64,000 bases of DNA from Dehalococcoidales bacterium (GCA_020342155.1 CP070842.1:1492405-1556404), one strand, 5' to 3'. Positions 1 through 8,533 are shown, counted from the stretch's first letter. Translations and numbers: made by a program. Notes: generated by a model not told the origin, from the sequence alone.

Positions 1-102
1 ATTTGAATTTACACCTCAGTTGGGTTGCCGTCAAGCATTCTTGACAAACCCTATTCCTGATGGTATAGTACACGTGTTCTATCACGTAGCGCTGGATAGA
101 AG

Positions 103-1293
103 ATGGAAGTTCAGGACAGGCTGGAAACACTGGTCACCGCCGCCCAGTTCGATGTTTGCAGCTACAGTGGCGTGCACGAGGTTAACCGTGCGTCATCACG
201 CTTCATTTTCCGGGCGACTCTACCCGGTGGCGGCTCCATGAGCCTTTTCAAGGTTCTTCTGACCAATGTCTGTACTAATGACTGTGCTTATTGTGCTAAT
301 CAGATGCGCCGGGATATTCGTCGTATCTCTTTCCTCCCCGAAGAACTGGCTAAAATCTTTATGCAGTTGCACTCGAAAAGAATGGTGCAAGGCCTGTTTC
401 TCAGCTCAGGGGTTGCCGGAAATGCTTCGCGTACTATGGAGTCGATGATAAAAACTGTGGCAATCCTGCGTCACCGCTACCAGTTTCAGGGGTACATTCA
501 CCTTAAGATTTTACCAGGGGCATCGTTCGACTACGTTGAGGAAGGCTGCAGGCTGGCCACCCGGGTCTCAGTTAACATGGAAGCACCGACAATTGAGCAT
601 CTGGCCAGACTTAGTTCGAGGAAAGACCTCTACCAGGGAATCCTCGAGCCGATGCATTGGGTGAAGAAGATAAAGGCGGTTGATGAGAGACTGGTACCCT
701 CGGGGCAGACCACTCAGTTTGTGGTTGGGGCGGCAGGCGAGACCGACCGGGATATCCTGCGTACTTCCTCAGCCCTATATAATGAGCTCGAACTGCGAAG
801 GGTTTATTTCAGTGCCTTCCGGCCCGTGAAAAACTCACCACTGGAGGGGCAAAGACCGACACCACCATTAAGAGAACACCGACTCTACCAGACCGACTGG
901 CTGCTGCGGGTCTATGGCTTTACCCCTGCTGAAGTAGAGCTGGCTTTGGGTAAAACAGGTAACCTCTCCTTAGGCAGGGACCCGAAGCTAACCATCGCAC
1001 AGAGGCAACCCTGGCTTTTCCCGGTAGACGTGAATATCGCCAGCTATGACGAGCTCCTGCGTGTGCCGGGTATCGGCCCCACATCGGCAAAACGAATCAT
1101 TGAAACACGTCGCGACCATAGTATCTACTCGGTGGAGCAACTGAGGAAGATGCGAGTTTCTGTGAGAAAGACGGTCCCCTATATCTGGTTCCAGGGCATG
1201 CTTACTACTGAGAAGGAGACACAGCTGTCCTTCATACCCGAAATCGATGATATAGACGAACCGAAACCTACACTGGCTGCTATTCTTGGTTAA
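103..1293 (+). CDS. radical SAM protein of the putative DNA modification/repair family
   Basis: The 396-residue protein has the radical SAM cluster motif CTNDCAYC near residue 57 (CxxxCxxC), a TIM-barrel-like body, and a C-terminal helix-hairpin-helix VPGIGPTSAKRI near residue 324 that suggests DNA binding. The N-terminal part, with a short conserved lead-in before the S-L-F-K-V-L-L-T-N segment, fits the family often linked to a uracil-DNA-glycosylase-like partner (recalled as TIGR03916). The reaction is unknown. No partner lies next to it; a UDG-fold protein occurs far away at 47396. An in-frame stop sits just upstream at 97-99, so ATG 103 is the first possible start, though its ribosome site is weak. 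Confidence 0.85.
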   Translation: MEVQDRLETLVTAAQFDVCSYSGVHEVNRASSRFIFRATLPGGGSMSLFKVLLTNVCTNDCAYCANQMRRDIRRISFLPEELAKIFMQLHSKRMVQGLFLSSGVAGNASRTMESMIKTVAILRHRYQFQGYIHLKILPGASFDYVEEGCRLATRVSVNMEAPTIEHLARLSSRKDLYQGILEPMHWVKKIKAVDERLVPSGQTTQFVVGAAGETDRDILRTSSALYNELELRRVYFSAFRPVKNSPLEGQRPTPPLREHRLYQTDWLLRVYGFTPAEVELALGKTGNLSLGRDPKLTIAQRQPWLFPVDVNIASYDELLRVPGIGPTSAKRIIETRRDHSIYSVEQLRKMRVSVRKTVPYIWFQGMLTTEKETQLSFIPEIDDIDEPKPTLAAILG

Positions 1294-1383
1294 GATAGCT
1301 AGTTGACTAAGAGATAAAAGCACATCATACAATAGGGTGAGGCTATGTAACAAAGAATACCATTCAATTCAGGATTCAGATTC

Positions 1384-1416
1384 AGGTGGTACTAACAAAT
1401 ACCACCTTGTTATTTT
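1384..1416 (+). terminator. hairpin with T-rich tail after the radical SAM gene
   Basis: A perfect 8-bp inverted repeat (AGGTGGTA / TACCACCT, 8-nt loop, 1384-1407) is followed by the T-rich run TGTTATTTT. It lies about 90 nt after the stop of the radical SAM gene and is best read as its intrinsic terminator. The rest of 1294-1600 holds no gene that I can support. Confidence 0.55.
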
Positions 1417-1518
1417 ATGATAGTATAATAGTGCAAAGTCCGCTAGTAAAAATGTTGGCTAATACTATAGTATTCTTAATTAATTACGAGTTTCTATGAA
1501 GATTCAATGTAATAGTAC

Positions 1519-1547
1519 TTGACGACATAGTCACATGAGAATACGGT
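1519..1547 (+). promoter_or_regulatory. possible promoter of the 2TM-domain gene
   Basis: TTGACG at 1519-1524 and TACGGT at 1542-1547 are separated by 17 nt. The -10 box is poor, so this is a weak call. It would give a 5' untranslated region of about 50 nt before the gene at 1606. Confidence 0.3.
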
Positions 1548-1605
1548 TGCTTTTGTCTTACATAAATAAGGATTTGTCGCAAATACAATTAGAGGAGTGT
1601 CATTT

Positions 1606-1932
1606 ATGACCAAGGATTTATCTGAAGAGGAAATATATGAAGAAGCCAAGAAAAGAGTAAAAGATAAGAAACGCTTCTATAATCACCTTGGAGCCTACTT
1701 AGTAGTGAATGCTGCCCTGGTACTTATTTGGGCTTTATCCGGTGGTCCAACAGATGAGTGGTCGGGTTATGGTACATGGACAGGAAATAAGTGGTTTCTT
1801 TGGCCTCTAGTAATATGGGGATTCTTTGTCCTGATTAACTTTCTACAGGTCTTTGTATTTAAGTCAAGTGTGTGGCGAGAAAAGACAGCTATAGATAAAG
1901 AAGTAGATAAAATAAAGAAAGGACAAGGTTAG
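1606..1932 (+). CDS. 2TM-domain small membrane protein
   Basis: A 108-residue protein: a charged N-terminal helix (EEEIYEEAKKRVKDKKRFYNH), two transmembrane segments separated by a short Gly/Trp/Thr-rich loop, and a lysine-rich tail. This is the layout of the 2TM domain family (PF13239), often found alone or fused to regulators; its role is unknown. A GTG at 1597 could also start it, but AGAGGAG at 1591-1597 is ideally placed for ATG 1606. It stands alone between terminator-like hairpins. Confidence 0.8.
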   Translation: MTKDLSEEEIYEEAKKRVKDKKRFYNHLGAYLVVNAALVLIWALSGGPTDEWSGYGTWTGNKWFLWPLVIWGFFVLINFLQVFVFKSSVWREKTAIDKEVDKIKKGQG

Positions 1933-2071
1933 TACGTTAGTCTGACAAGCACAATACCATTAAATGAAGGGGGGCAATATGGCTCCCTTTCTTTTAATAG
2001 TGACCATAATAATAATTCAGTGTGCATAACATAAATTCAACACGAATAATTAGACTATCAGGAGAGATTAC

Positions 2072-3088
2072 ATGGTGAAGGAGCCCGATTCCTACCCCTT
2101 GTTAATGGAGTTAGTGAAATACTCTCGGTTTCCTTGGTACTGGGTGACAGTTGTGATTGCTGTCGTGATGCTGCTGGTCTTAGTCTTGGTAGCCTACCTG
2201 GATGGTACCTTCGGTGAACTTTCGGAGTTGAGTTTCTGGCGCAATTTCCTGGATGGGCCGGTTTTAACAATATACATCTTGGTGGCATATCATTTCGTGT
2301 GGCGACTGTGGTGGTGCTCTGTGCAAGCTTTACAATCACTATTGCCTATAGACGAAGGTGACTCAAATCGGGTGGAGGTGGATGTTCGGGTACCCAACCG
2401 CCGCTGGGAGTGGGTGGCATTACTTATAGGAGCAGTCTTCTGGCTGTCTCTGTGGCAACCCTGGGGCGAGAGTTGGCGAGCCGACCTAATCTGGTTAAGC
2501 GTGTATGATATGGTCACGCAAATGATGTTATTTGGACTACTAAGCTTGTTAATCTATAGTTCGTTTGCCGGTAACCAGTACCTTAATCGATTGAGTCGCC
2601 AGCACCTGAACCTGGATATATTTGATACTGGGATGCTGACGCCAGTCGCCCGCTCAAGTCTGGGCTTCGCCCTTGCTTTCATTGGCGGTATCAGCCTGAG
2701 TCTGGCATTCCAAACTCAGGAAGACTTATTGATGTGGAATAACATCACTGTATGGGTATTACTAGTTTGCTTTACGGTACTGGTATTTTTTCTATCTATG
2801 TGGAGTACCCACAGTGCCATGGCCAAGACCAAAAGGCGTGAGCTAGACATAGTGCAAAAACATCTGAAAGCAGCCTCTCGTGAAATGATGGAGCAGGCGG
2901 CAGATGGTGGTCTGAAGAGGACGGAAGAACTCTCCTCGACCGTTACCGCGTGGGTGAACTATGAGAGGAGAATCAAAGAAGCCCCAGAGTGGCCTTTCAC
3001 GGCCGGTATTATACGCAGGTTAGCAGCGTCAACACTGGCCCCCTGTGGTTGTCTTTCTGATAAAGGTCTTCTCTCGTCTTGGTGTTAG
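2072..3088 (+). CDS. multi-pass membrane protein of unknown function, C-terminus probably frameshifted
   Basis: A 338-residue protein with about six hydrophobic membrane segments (around residues 23-42, 64-82, 114-132, 145-163, 192-212, 224-242), then a charged helical region. Its start has a good Shine-Dalgarno (AGGAGAG). The last 14 residues (CGCLSDKGLLSSWC) look unlike the rest. Removing one C from the run of five C at about 3049-3053 shifts into a frame reading PVVVFLIKVFSRLGVST, a plausible final membrane helix ending at about 3095. So the current end is probably a one-base insertion or a sequencing error. I do not recognise the family. Confidence 0.7.
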   Translation: MVKEPDSYPLLMELVKYSRFPWYWVTVVIAVVMLLVLVLVAYLDGTFGELSELSFWRNFLDGPVLTIYILVAYHFVWRLWWCSVQALQSLLPIDEGDSNRVEVDVRVPNRRWEWVALLIGAVFWLSLWQPWGESWRADLIWLSVYDMVTQMMLFGLLSLLIYSSFAGNQYLNRLSRQHLNLDIFDTGMLTPVARSSLGFALAFIGGISLSLAFQTQEDLLMWNNITVWVLLVCFTVLVFFLSMWSTHSAMAKTKRRELDIVQKHLKAASREMMEQAADGGLKRTEELSSTVTAWVNYERRIKEAPEWPFTAGIIRRLAASTLAPCGCLSDKGLLSSWC

Positions 3089-3184
3089 CACGTAAATTGA
3101 TTACCACAACTTACTAATACGGCCTTCGCGATTTTTACGTAAGGGGTGGGCGGGATTTGTCACTGAGTGCAGAATTGAGTAAAT

Positions 3185-3240
3185 ACCACTAACTTAATAT
3201 GGGTAATATAGCTTTGGGTGGTACTATTAAGTACCATCTA
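3185..3240 (+). repeat. alternating TACCAC / GTGGTAC / GTACCA inverted repeats
   Basis: Upstream of the glycyl radical enzyme promoter are TACCAC (3185-3190), GTGGTAC (3219-3225) and GTACCA (3232-3237). The middle piece can pair with either flank. The TGGTAC-tattaa-GTACCA hairpin resembles the one at 1384-1407. It may be the terminator of the preceding gene or an operator site; there is no T tail. Confidence 0.4.
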
Positions 3241-3258
3241 ATCCTTAAGTTTTCGCTA

Positions 3259-3287
3259 TTGACAACAGGGTGGGTAACGGCTAATGT
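3259..3287 (+). promoter_or_regulatory. sigma-70-type promoter of the glycyl radical enzyme operon
   Basis: Consensus TTGACA at 3259-3264, 17-nt spacer, and TAATGT at 3282-3287. It predicts a start of transcription near 3294, about 45 nt before the preferred start codon at 3338. Confidence 0.65.
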
Positions 3288-3337
3288 TGGTGGTATAAGG
3301 AACTGACTAGAGAATGACCAGGCCAAAGGAGAGAGTC

Positions 3338-5812
3338 ATGGTTATTGCAGAAAAATCAACTTTGAAGGAAGATCGGATAACCAAAGAGATGAGGAAAGAA
3401 CTTGCCTATCAGAGCAAGAGTGGCCGGGGTGTGGGGAGAATAGAAGCCTCTGAGGGAAAGGTTGAGAGAGTTGTCGAAGAGGGTCGAGTGCCCTACCGCC
3501 CGGAAATAAGGCTTTGCATTGAGCGGGCCCGGTTAATAACCGAAGGGTATAAGCAGGCTGAAGATGACCCTATAATCTTGAGGCGTGCTAGGGCTCTGGC
3601 CCATTTCCTGGACAACAGGACACTGTATATACTCCCCCACCAGAGAATCGTGGGCAATAGCGCCAGCGAGCCATGCTCACTGATTACCTTCCCGGAGAAG
3701 TGGAGCGGCTGGCTGGAAAAGGCTATCGATGATGAATACCAGATGCTCTTGCCTGACGAGAAAGACAGGCAAGAATTACATGAGATTCACAAATACTGGC
3801 GTAACAAGTCTGTCCACGGTAGGGAGCGTCGCCTGCTCCCTGAAGATGTACTGGAATACTGGTTCTACAACAACCAGGGGGTGTTTATGTGGCTTCACGG
3901 TGGCCATGTCGGCACACCGAACTATGAAAGGATATTCAAGACCGGCCTAAAAGGGGTAGTGGAGGAAGCGAAGGCCAAGCTGGAGGAGATATCCTCAGAC
4001 CCGGAACTCTACCTCCATCCCGCAGACTACCTCAAGAAAAAGCGCTTCTATGAAGCGGTGATAATAATCACCGAAGCGGTCATCAACCAGGCGAAGAGGT
4101 TCTCCCAGCTATGCCAGCAGGAGGCAGCGACGGAAAAGGATGAAAAGAGGAAGGCAGAACTGGTAGAGATGGCCGGGATATGTGACTGGGTACCGGAGAA
4201 CCCACCACGCACCCTCCACGAGGCATTACAGTCTTTCTGGTTCATAAACCTGGTTGCCAGAGTGCTTGACCTGCAAACATCCGGAAATGGTGAGAGAATC
4301 GACCAGATATTCTATCCCTTCTACAAGAAGGACAAGGAAGAGGGACGACTTACCTATGAGGAAGCCGAGGAGCTAGTAGAGCACCTGGTACTCATGTTCG
4401 ACGAGGAAGGGGCGCTGATTCCCCCGTCACAGCCAAAGGCCGGTCCCTTGATTACCCGTGTCACCACCATCGGAGGTGTCACCCGTGATGGGGCTGATGC
4501 CACCAACGAAATGACTTACATGTTTATGGACGCCAAGAATGAAATGGGCCTTAATCAACCGGCGCTGGCGGTCAGGCTGCACCCCCAGACCCCCCAGGCA
4601 TTGTACGAGAAAATTGTGGAGTCCGTGCTGAAGCAACCGGGCGTCTATTCCTTCTTTAATGATAGTATGATGATTCCTTTCCTGATGAACCTGGGCATAC
4701 CGCTGGAGGATGCCCGAGATTACACCACTGACGGTTGCATGAGGTGGATTATACCGGGCAAAGCCATGAGTCAGCGGGCTCTCGGTGGCAGGGTTGCCCT
4801 GCCAAAGTGCCTGGAATACGCTCTCTACCAGGGAGTGGACAAATTCAGCGGTAAGCAGGTGGGGCCTCAGACCTCCAACCCGCTAACATGGACCTCTGTC
4901 GAGGATGTGATGCAGGCGTATGAGGAGCAGCTAAGGTTCTTTATGCACAAGCTGTTCACTATATACAATCTGGTGGATGTGCTTGACGGGGAATGGTTGC
5001 CGCAACCCTTCCTTTCTGCCGTGGTAGATGACTGCCTTGAGCAGGGAAAGGATGTCCGGGAATATAAATACTACGCCAACACGATTATTCAGCCGGTAGG
5101 GCAGGTTACCATAGTTAACGCCCTGGCCGCCATGAAAAAGCTGGTATTCGAGGATAAAAAAGTATCAATAGCGGAGCTGATTGACGCTCTCAAGAACGAC
5201 TGGGAAGACAAGGAGGACATGCGTCAAATGTTCCTCAATGAGCCTCCCAAGTGGGGCAACGATGATGACTACGTTGACCTCATCGGGCGGGACTTCTACA
5301 CAAGAACAAATAAGGTAATAAAGAGCTTTAAGAACATCTGGGGTGTTTCCCACAACGAGGATGGAACCGGGGCCTCCACCTACTTTGACTACAGCGGATT
5401 GACCGGTGCTACACCTGATGGCCGAAAAGACCGCGACCTGTTTAATGACGGCACGGTATCGCCGGTCGTTGGTACGGACGTGAAGGGACCGCTGGCAACA
5501 ATGAAATCTGTCAGCAAAATAGACCATGCCGGTACCTTTACTCACCTGTTCAATCAGAAGTTTACCCCCGCAGAGGTGATGAGGAATGATGGGGCTAACT
5601 TTATTGCCCTGCTCAGGACTTTCGTTGACCTCGGCATCCATCACACTCAGTTTAATGTAATAGACCGGGAGACATTACTGGATGCCCAGAAGCACCCAGA
5701 GAAGTACGGTGACCTGGTAGTCAGGGTAGCCGGCCTTGCCGCCTACTTTGTCGACCTGACCAAGCCGGTGCAGGACCAGATTATCGCACGGACGGAACTG
5801 AGTTTCGGTTGA
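3338..5812 (+). CDS. glycyl radical enzyme (pyruvate formate-lyase superfamily), substrate unknown
   Basis: An 824-residue protein of the PFL/glycerol dehydratase superfamily. The catalytic thiyl cysteine is Cys467 in TDGCMRWI, and the glycyl radical site is Gly799 in RVAGLAAYF near the C-terminus. Most eliminating or decarboxylating members have GCVE, with a Glu base after the Cys; here the residues are GCMR, and the adjacent Cys pair of true pyruvate formate-lyase is also missing. The substrate therefore cannot be assigned. No small beta/gamma subunits of the benzylsuccinate-synthase type are nearby. AAGGAG at 3325-3330 supports ATG 3338 over ATG 3314. The activase follows 70 nt downstream, so the pair forms an operon. 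It would act in the anoxic cytoplasm. Confidence 0.9.
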   Translation: MVIAEKSTLKEDRITKEMRKELAYQSKSGRGVGRIEASEGKVERVVEEGRVPYRPEIRLCIERARLITEGYKQAEDDPIILRRARALAHFLDNRTLYILPHQRIVGNSASEPCSLITFPEKWSGWLEKAIDDEYQMLLPDEKDRQELHEIHKYWRNKSVHGRERRLLPEDVLEYWFYNNQGVFMWLHGGHVGTPNYERIFKTGLKGVVEEAKAKLEEISSDPELYLHPADYLKKKRFYEAVIIITEAVINQAKRFSQLCQQEAATEKDEKRKAELVEMAGICDWVPENPPRTLHEALQSFWFINLVARVLDLQTSGNGERIDQIFYPFYKKDKEEGRLTYEEAEELVEHLVLMFDEEGALIPPSQPKAGPLITRVTTIGGVTRDGADATNEMTYMFMDAKNEMGLNQPALAVRLHPQTPQALYEKIVESVLKQPGVYSFFNDSMMIPFLMNLGIPLEDARDYTTDGCMRWIIPGKAMSQRALGGRVALPKCLEYALYQGVDKFSGKQVGPQTSNPLTWTSVEDVMQAYEEQLRFFMHKLFTIYNLVDVLDGEWLPQPFLSAVVDDCLEQGKDVREYKYYANTIIQPVGQVTIVNALAAMKKLVFEDKKVSIAELIDALKNDWEDKEDMRQMFLNEPPKWGNDDDYVDLIGRDFYTRTNKVIKSFKNIWGVSHNEDGTGASTYFDYSGLTGATPDGRKDRDLFNDGTVSPVVGTDVKGPLATMKSVSKIDHAGTFTHLFNQKFTPAEVMRNDGANFIALLRTFVDLGIHHTQFNVIDRETLLDAQKHPEKYGDLVVRVAGLAAYFVDLTKPVQDQIIARTELSFG

Positions 5813-5882
5813 ACAGCATAGTATCCACCCAAAACGAAGCCGCGATACAAGGGTTATCGTACTGTCTCAGCCTGTGAGCGGC

Positions 5883-6791
5883 ATGGAAGAAGAGCACGGC
5901 CTGGTATTCCTTATCCAGAGGTACAGCGTCCAGGACGGCCCGGGCCTCAGGACTACCATATTCATGAAGGGGTGCCCCCTTAGGTGTCAGTGGTGTCAGA
6001 ACCCGGAGTCTCTAAATCCCCACCCCGAACTCATGACTCACGACACGAAGTGTATACTGCTCGGCAAATGCGTCGAAGTCTGTCCGGTCAGGGCGATTAC
6101 TATTGATCGGCGAAAAAGCCGGAAGATTGACCGGGCTAAGTGCGACCTCTGCTTCCAGTGTGTGAATGCCTGCCCCACCAAAGCCCTGAGCAAGGTGGGG
6201 GAATACATGACTGTGGCAGAAGTAATGGCCGAAATCGAGCGGGACGAGCTCTTCTATCACAGGTCGGGTGGGGGGGTAACAATCTCGGGTGGTGAGCCAT
6301 TACTTCAGTGGCAATTTGTCCACAGACTGCTGGAGGCATGCAAGCAGAGACACCTGCACACCGCTCTGGACACCTGTGGATACGCTCAATTACCCGTACT
6401 GAAGAAAGTCCTGGAGAATGTTGACCTCGTTCTCTACGATATCAAGCACATGGCCCCGGAGCTTCATAAGAAAGTAACCGGGAAGAGCAATCGTCGTATT
6501 CTAAACAACTTGCGCTTGATACCTCCCCAGAAAAAGGTATGGCTCAGACTCCCTCTAATCCCCGGATTCAATGATTCCAGAGAGAATATAACGGAACTCA
6601 GCAGATTAGGACAGGAAATCGGGGTGGAAAAGGTGAGTATTCTCCCTTATCACAGGCTGGCAGAGGAGAAATACCGGCAACTGGGTATGCAACGTAAAAT
6701 GTCCCGTATCAAGCCCCCGAGTAAGAGACAACTCCAGAAGATACAGGCGCTGATTGAGAGCTTTGGCCTGCAGGTGACTATCGGTAGCTAG
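5883..6791 (+). CDS. glycyl radical enzyme activating enzyme (radical SAM)
   Basis: About 302 residues. The N-terminal radical SAM motif is CPLRCQWC (Cys31, 35, 38), followed by an inserted ferredoxin-like domain with two 4Fe-4S motifs (CxxxGKCVEVCP and CDLCFQCVNACP) and the conserved GGGVTISGGEP segment. This layout matches the larger activases that generate the glycyl radical on non-PFL enzymes. It abstracts the glycine hydrogen of the protein encoded immediately upstream. A GTG at 5874 is an alternative start; neither start has a strong ribosome site. Confidence 0.92.
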   Translation: MEEEHGLVFLIQRYSVQDGPGLRTTIFMKGCPLRCQWCQNPESLNPHPELMTHDTKCILLGKCVEVCPVRAITIDRRKSRKIDRAKCDLCFQCVNACPTKALSKVGEYMTVAEVMAEIERDELFYHRSGGGVTISGGEPLLQWQFVHRLLEACKQRHLHTALDTCGYAQLPVLKKVLENVDLVLYDIKHMAPELHKKVTGKSNRRILNNLRLIPPQKKVWLRLPLIPGFNDSRENITELSRLGQEIGVEKVSILPYHRLAEEKYRQLGMQRKMSRIKPPSKRQLQKIQALIESFGLQVTIGS

Positions 6792-6809
6792 AGGCATCGA
6801 TATGATAGC

Positions 6810-6832
6810 CTCAGGAGTATATCAGGCCTGAG
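6810..6832. terminator. hairpin between convergent genes
   Basis: CTCAGG (6810-6815) and CCTGAG (6827-6832) form a hairpin 18 nt past the activase stop, in the short gap before the convergent small gene. It has no clear T run, so it may serve both directions weakly. Confidence 0.35.
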
Positions 6833-6835
6833 TGT

Positions 6836-7054
6836 TCATCTGTGGGAGCCACCCAGGCACTTGGCACAGTTGTCATACCCGAGCCTGTGAGCCTCAAATA
6901 ATATATCTGGATCGAAGGTCACTGCATGACCAGCTCTGACAATCTCATCGATTTGACACCCACTCCCTGAGGTGTCCTCCTGGTCCAGGTCATGTACTTC
7001 TTTCGAATTGATGTTGCCGAGGAATTTCTTACCGGGATATTGAGGTCTACGCAT
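6836..7054 (-). CDS. small Ada-like zinc-binding protein
   Basis: A 72-residue protein with FLGNINSKEVHDLD, a Cys at 33, and C-terminal YDNCAKC. The order GNxxSKxxH ... C ... GYxxCxxC (His21, Cys33, Cys63, Cys66) resembles the Ada-type metal-binding fold seen in many small bacterial proteins, so a structural zinc is likely. The start is well supported by AGGGAGGTGG about 5 nt upstream. It lies convergent to the glycyl radical activase. Its function is unknown; binding of DNA ends or redox sensing are guesses only. Confidence 0.7.
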   Translation of the reverse strand: MRRPQYPGKKFLGNINSKEVHDLDQEDTSGSGCQIDEIVRAGHAVTFDPDILFEAHRLGYDNCAKCLGGSHR

Positions 7055-7146
7055 TACGCCACCTCCCTTGGCCGAATCCAGTCAGCCTGTGCAGGGATTA
7101 TGCCATAGAAGAAGTGAAAAGTAAATAACCCGGAAGAACGTTGACT

Positions 7147-7395
7147 ATGCTTGGAGTTTCAACGAAGGGTGAAATGGTGTATACTGCTCGCAAGGCAATG
7201 AGAAGAAAAAGTATAATCCTTAAGTATATTATTGGGCGTTGGAACGAAAGCTTTGTTGGAACTAGCGCTCTTGAGTTGGCCGATGAGTTTAATCTGACCC
7301 ATAGTCGTGTCATAAAACAACTAAAGATTCTTGTAGATCGTGACGTGATTTATCTCCGTAATACTCAACTTTGGCAACCTGTTGAGTTCTATTAG
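7147..7395 (+). CDS. winged helix-turn-helix-like protein ending at an amber codon
   Basis: An 82-residue ORF (a TTG at 7141 is an alternative start) with a helix-turn-helix-like stretch: ALELADEFNLTHSRVIKQLKILVDRDVIYL, in two parts, followed by a beta-wing-like end. No good ribosome site is visible. After the TAG at 7393-7395 the same frame stays open for another 77 codons, so this may be the N-terminal half of an interrupted regulator of about 160 residues. The local DNA is more AT-rich than the flanking housekeeping genes. Confidence 0.5.
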   Translation: MLGVSTKGEMVYTARKAMRRKSIILKYIIGRWNESFVGTSALELADEFNLTHSRVIKQLKILVDRDVIYLRNTQLWQPVEFY

Positions 7396-7398
7396 TCC

Positions 7399-7629
7399 AT
7401 GATGGGAGACGGCAATACACTCCGATATCCTAGGAATTATGAAATGACCGACACCGTTGTTGCCTTTCCTAAGAAACATGTGTTAGCAGAGGTTTTTAAA
7501 GGAGAAGGAAGAGATTATGCCGTTTTTATAAATCGGCTACACAAGGGAGATAGTCGGTTATCTCATTGCTTTTTTTATCAAGATGTCTTGGTGAAATACA
7601 TGCAGCACCCAGACCTTTACATTACTTAA
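7399..7629 (+). other. in-frame continuation after the amber codon
   Basis: Seventy-six further codons in the same frame as the winged-helix ORF, separated from it only by TAG and one serine codon. The peptide is hydrophilic and well mixed (for example HVLAEVFKGEGRDYAVFINR and CFFYQDVLVKYMQHPDLYI), not like random translation. It has no convincing ribosome site of its own, though an ATG-ATG pair starts it. It is either the tail of a disrupted gene or a separate small gene. Confidence 0.4.
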
Positions 7630-8024
7630 AGCCCAGTGCACATCGCTACATTTCGCCGTTAAACATTATACTCCAGGGATGCTCATATTCGCATAAGTCC
7701 ATTCATTATGGTAGTCAGTATAACAACACCAGCGATTCCCATCCCTCCTCTAGGAGGCCAACCCCAGCTATTATTAAAGTCTTGGTACATAACATTCCAT
7801 TACAGGGCCTTTCATCCAGCAGGACAGACCAATAAGAAAGGCCATCATAGTCTACTCCAGAGAGGCGGAAGACGTATTACGTTTATGATAATTGCGTAAG
7901 GTTGCTTCTTCGCGCCCCTGAAAGTTAAAATAGATTAGATTGAGGTTCTCTACGAGGCCTCCTTTCTTAGACGGATATTAAGTGATTTGTAGTCTGCATG
8001 CAGTTGGCCGGTGTGAGGAGAAGA
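7630..8024. other. gap without a supportable gene
   Basis: AT-rich stretch with short open frames on both strands and no convincing starts. On the minus strand the peptide pieces NNSWGWPPRGG and MGIAGVVILTTIMNGLM look like a membrane segment, but stops and frame changes interrupt them. At most this is a decayed gene. Confidence 0.3.
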
Positions 8025-8513
8025 ATGGGGATAGAAAAGACTTTGAAACGAGCTGAGGTGTTTCTTGGATTAAATGATGCTGCCCTGGCTAGGGTAGCTG
8101 CCTTACCATCATGTCGAGGAGAGACTTATCAAACTCGAGAAGTCATATTCAGGATGGGTGAAGAAGCGAAGCATTTATACATACTTAAATCGGGGCGAGT
8201 GGACTTAGTGATGGAGGCCAGACCAACATCTATACAAATAGTAAAAGATGTCCTGGCTGATAGAGTCACGACAGGTGGGTTCTTTGGATGGTCAGCCCTT
8301 GTGGAGCCGCATTCCTACGCCATGTCGGCAGTGTGCAGAGAACCTTCTGTGGTTGTGATAATTAGCGGAACTGAACTTATTGCTTTGCTTAATGAGGACC
8401 ATTACATTGGCTACACAGTGCTCCGCAGTCTCACTCGTATTATTGGAAGGAGATTGAGGGAAATAGAGCACGTTGTAATGAAAGGAGAGGGTTGGCCCTT
8501 CTTAAACAGGTGA
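8025..8513 (+). CDS. cyclic-nucleotide-binding (Crp-type) domain protein without HTH
   Basis: A 162-residue protein with a cNMP-binding beta-barrel: an early helix (FLGLNDAALARVAAL), EVIFRMGEEAKHLYILKSGRVDL, a GGFFGWSALVEP phosphate-cassette-like segment, and a C-terminal helix. The cassette lacks the usual R-S-A arginine, so the ligand is uncertain. There is no DNA-binding helix-turn-helix, so it is probably a sensor or adaptor. GAGGAG at 8014-8019 supports ATG 8025. It is convergent with the MetF operon, which ends with two receiver proteins at 8534; a functional link is only a guess. Confidence 0.75.
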   Translation: MGIEKTLKRAEVFLGLNDAALARVAALPSCRGETYQTREVIFRMGEEAKHLYILKSGRVDLVMEARPTSIQIVKDVLADRVTTGGFFGWSALVEPHSYAMSAVCREPSVVVIISGTELIALLNEDHYIGYTVLRSLTRIIGRRLREIEHVVMKGEGWPFLNR

Positions 8514-8533
8514 AAAAGCCGGCCTTCTTGAGC

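Noticed and set aside
7566-7899. Plus-strand ORFs between the winged-helix region and the cNMP protein
   Set aside because: Low-complexity translations rich in Pro/Ser/His with no ribosome sites; not coding in appearance.
8514-8533. Bidirectional terminator between the convergent cNMP and receiver genes
   Set aside because: AAAAAGCCGGCCTT is a short palindrome with no room for a loop; it cannot form a stable hairpin.
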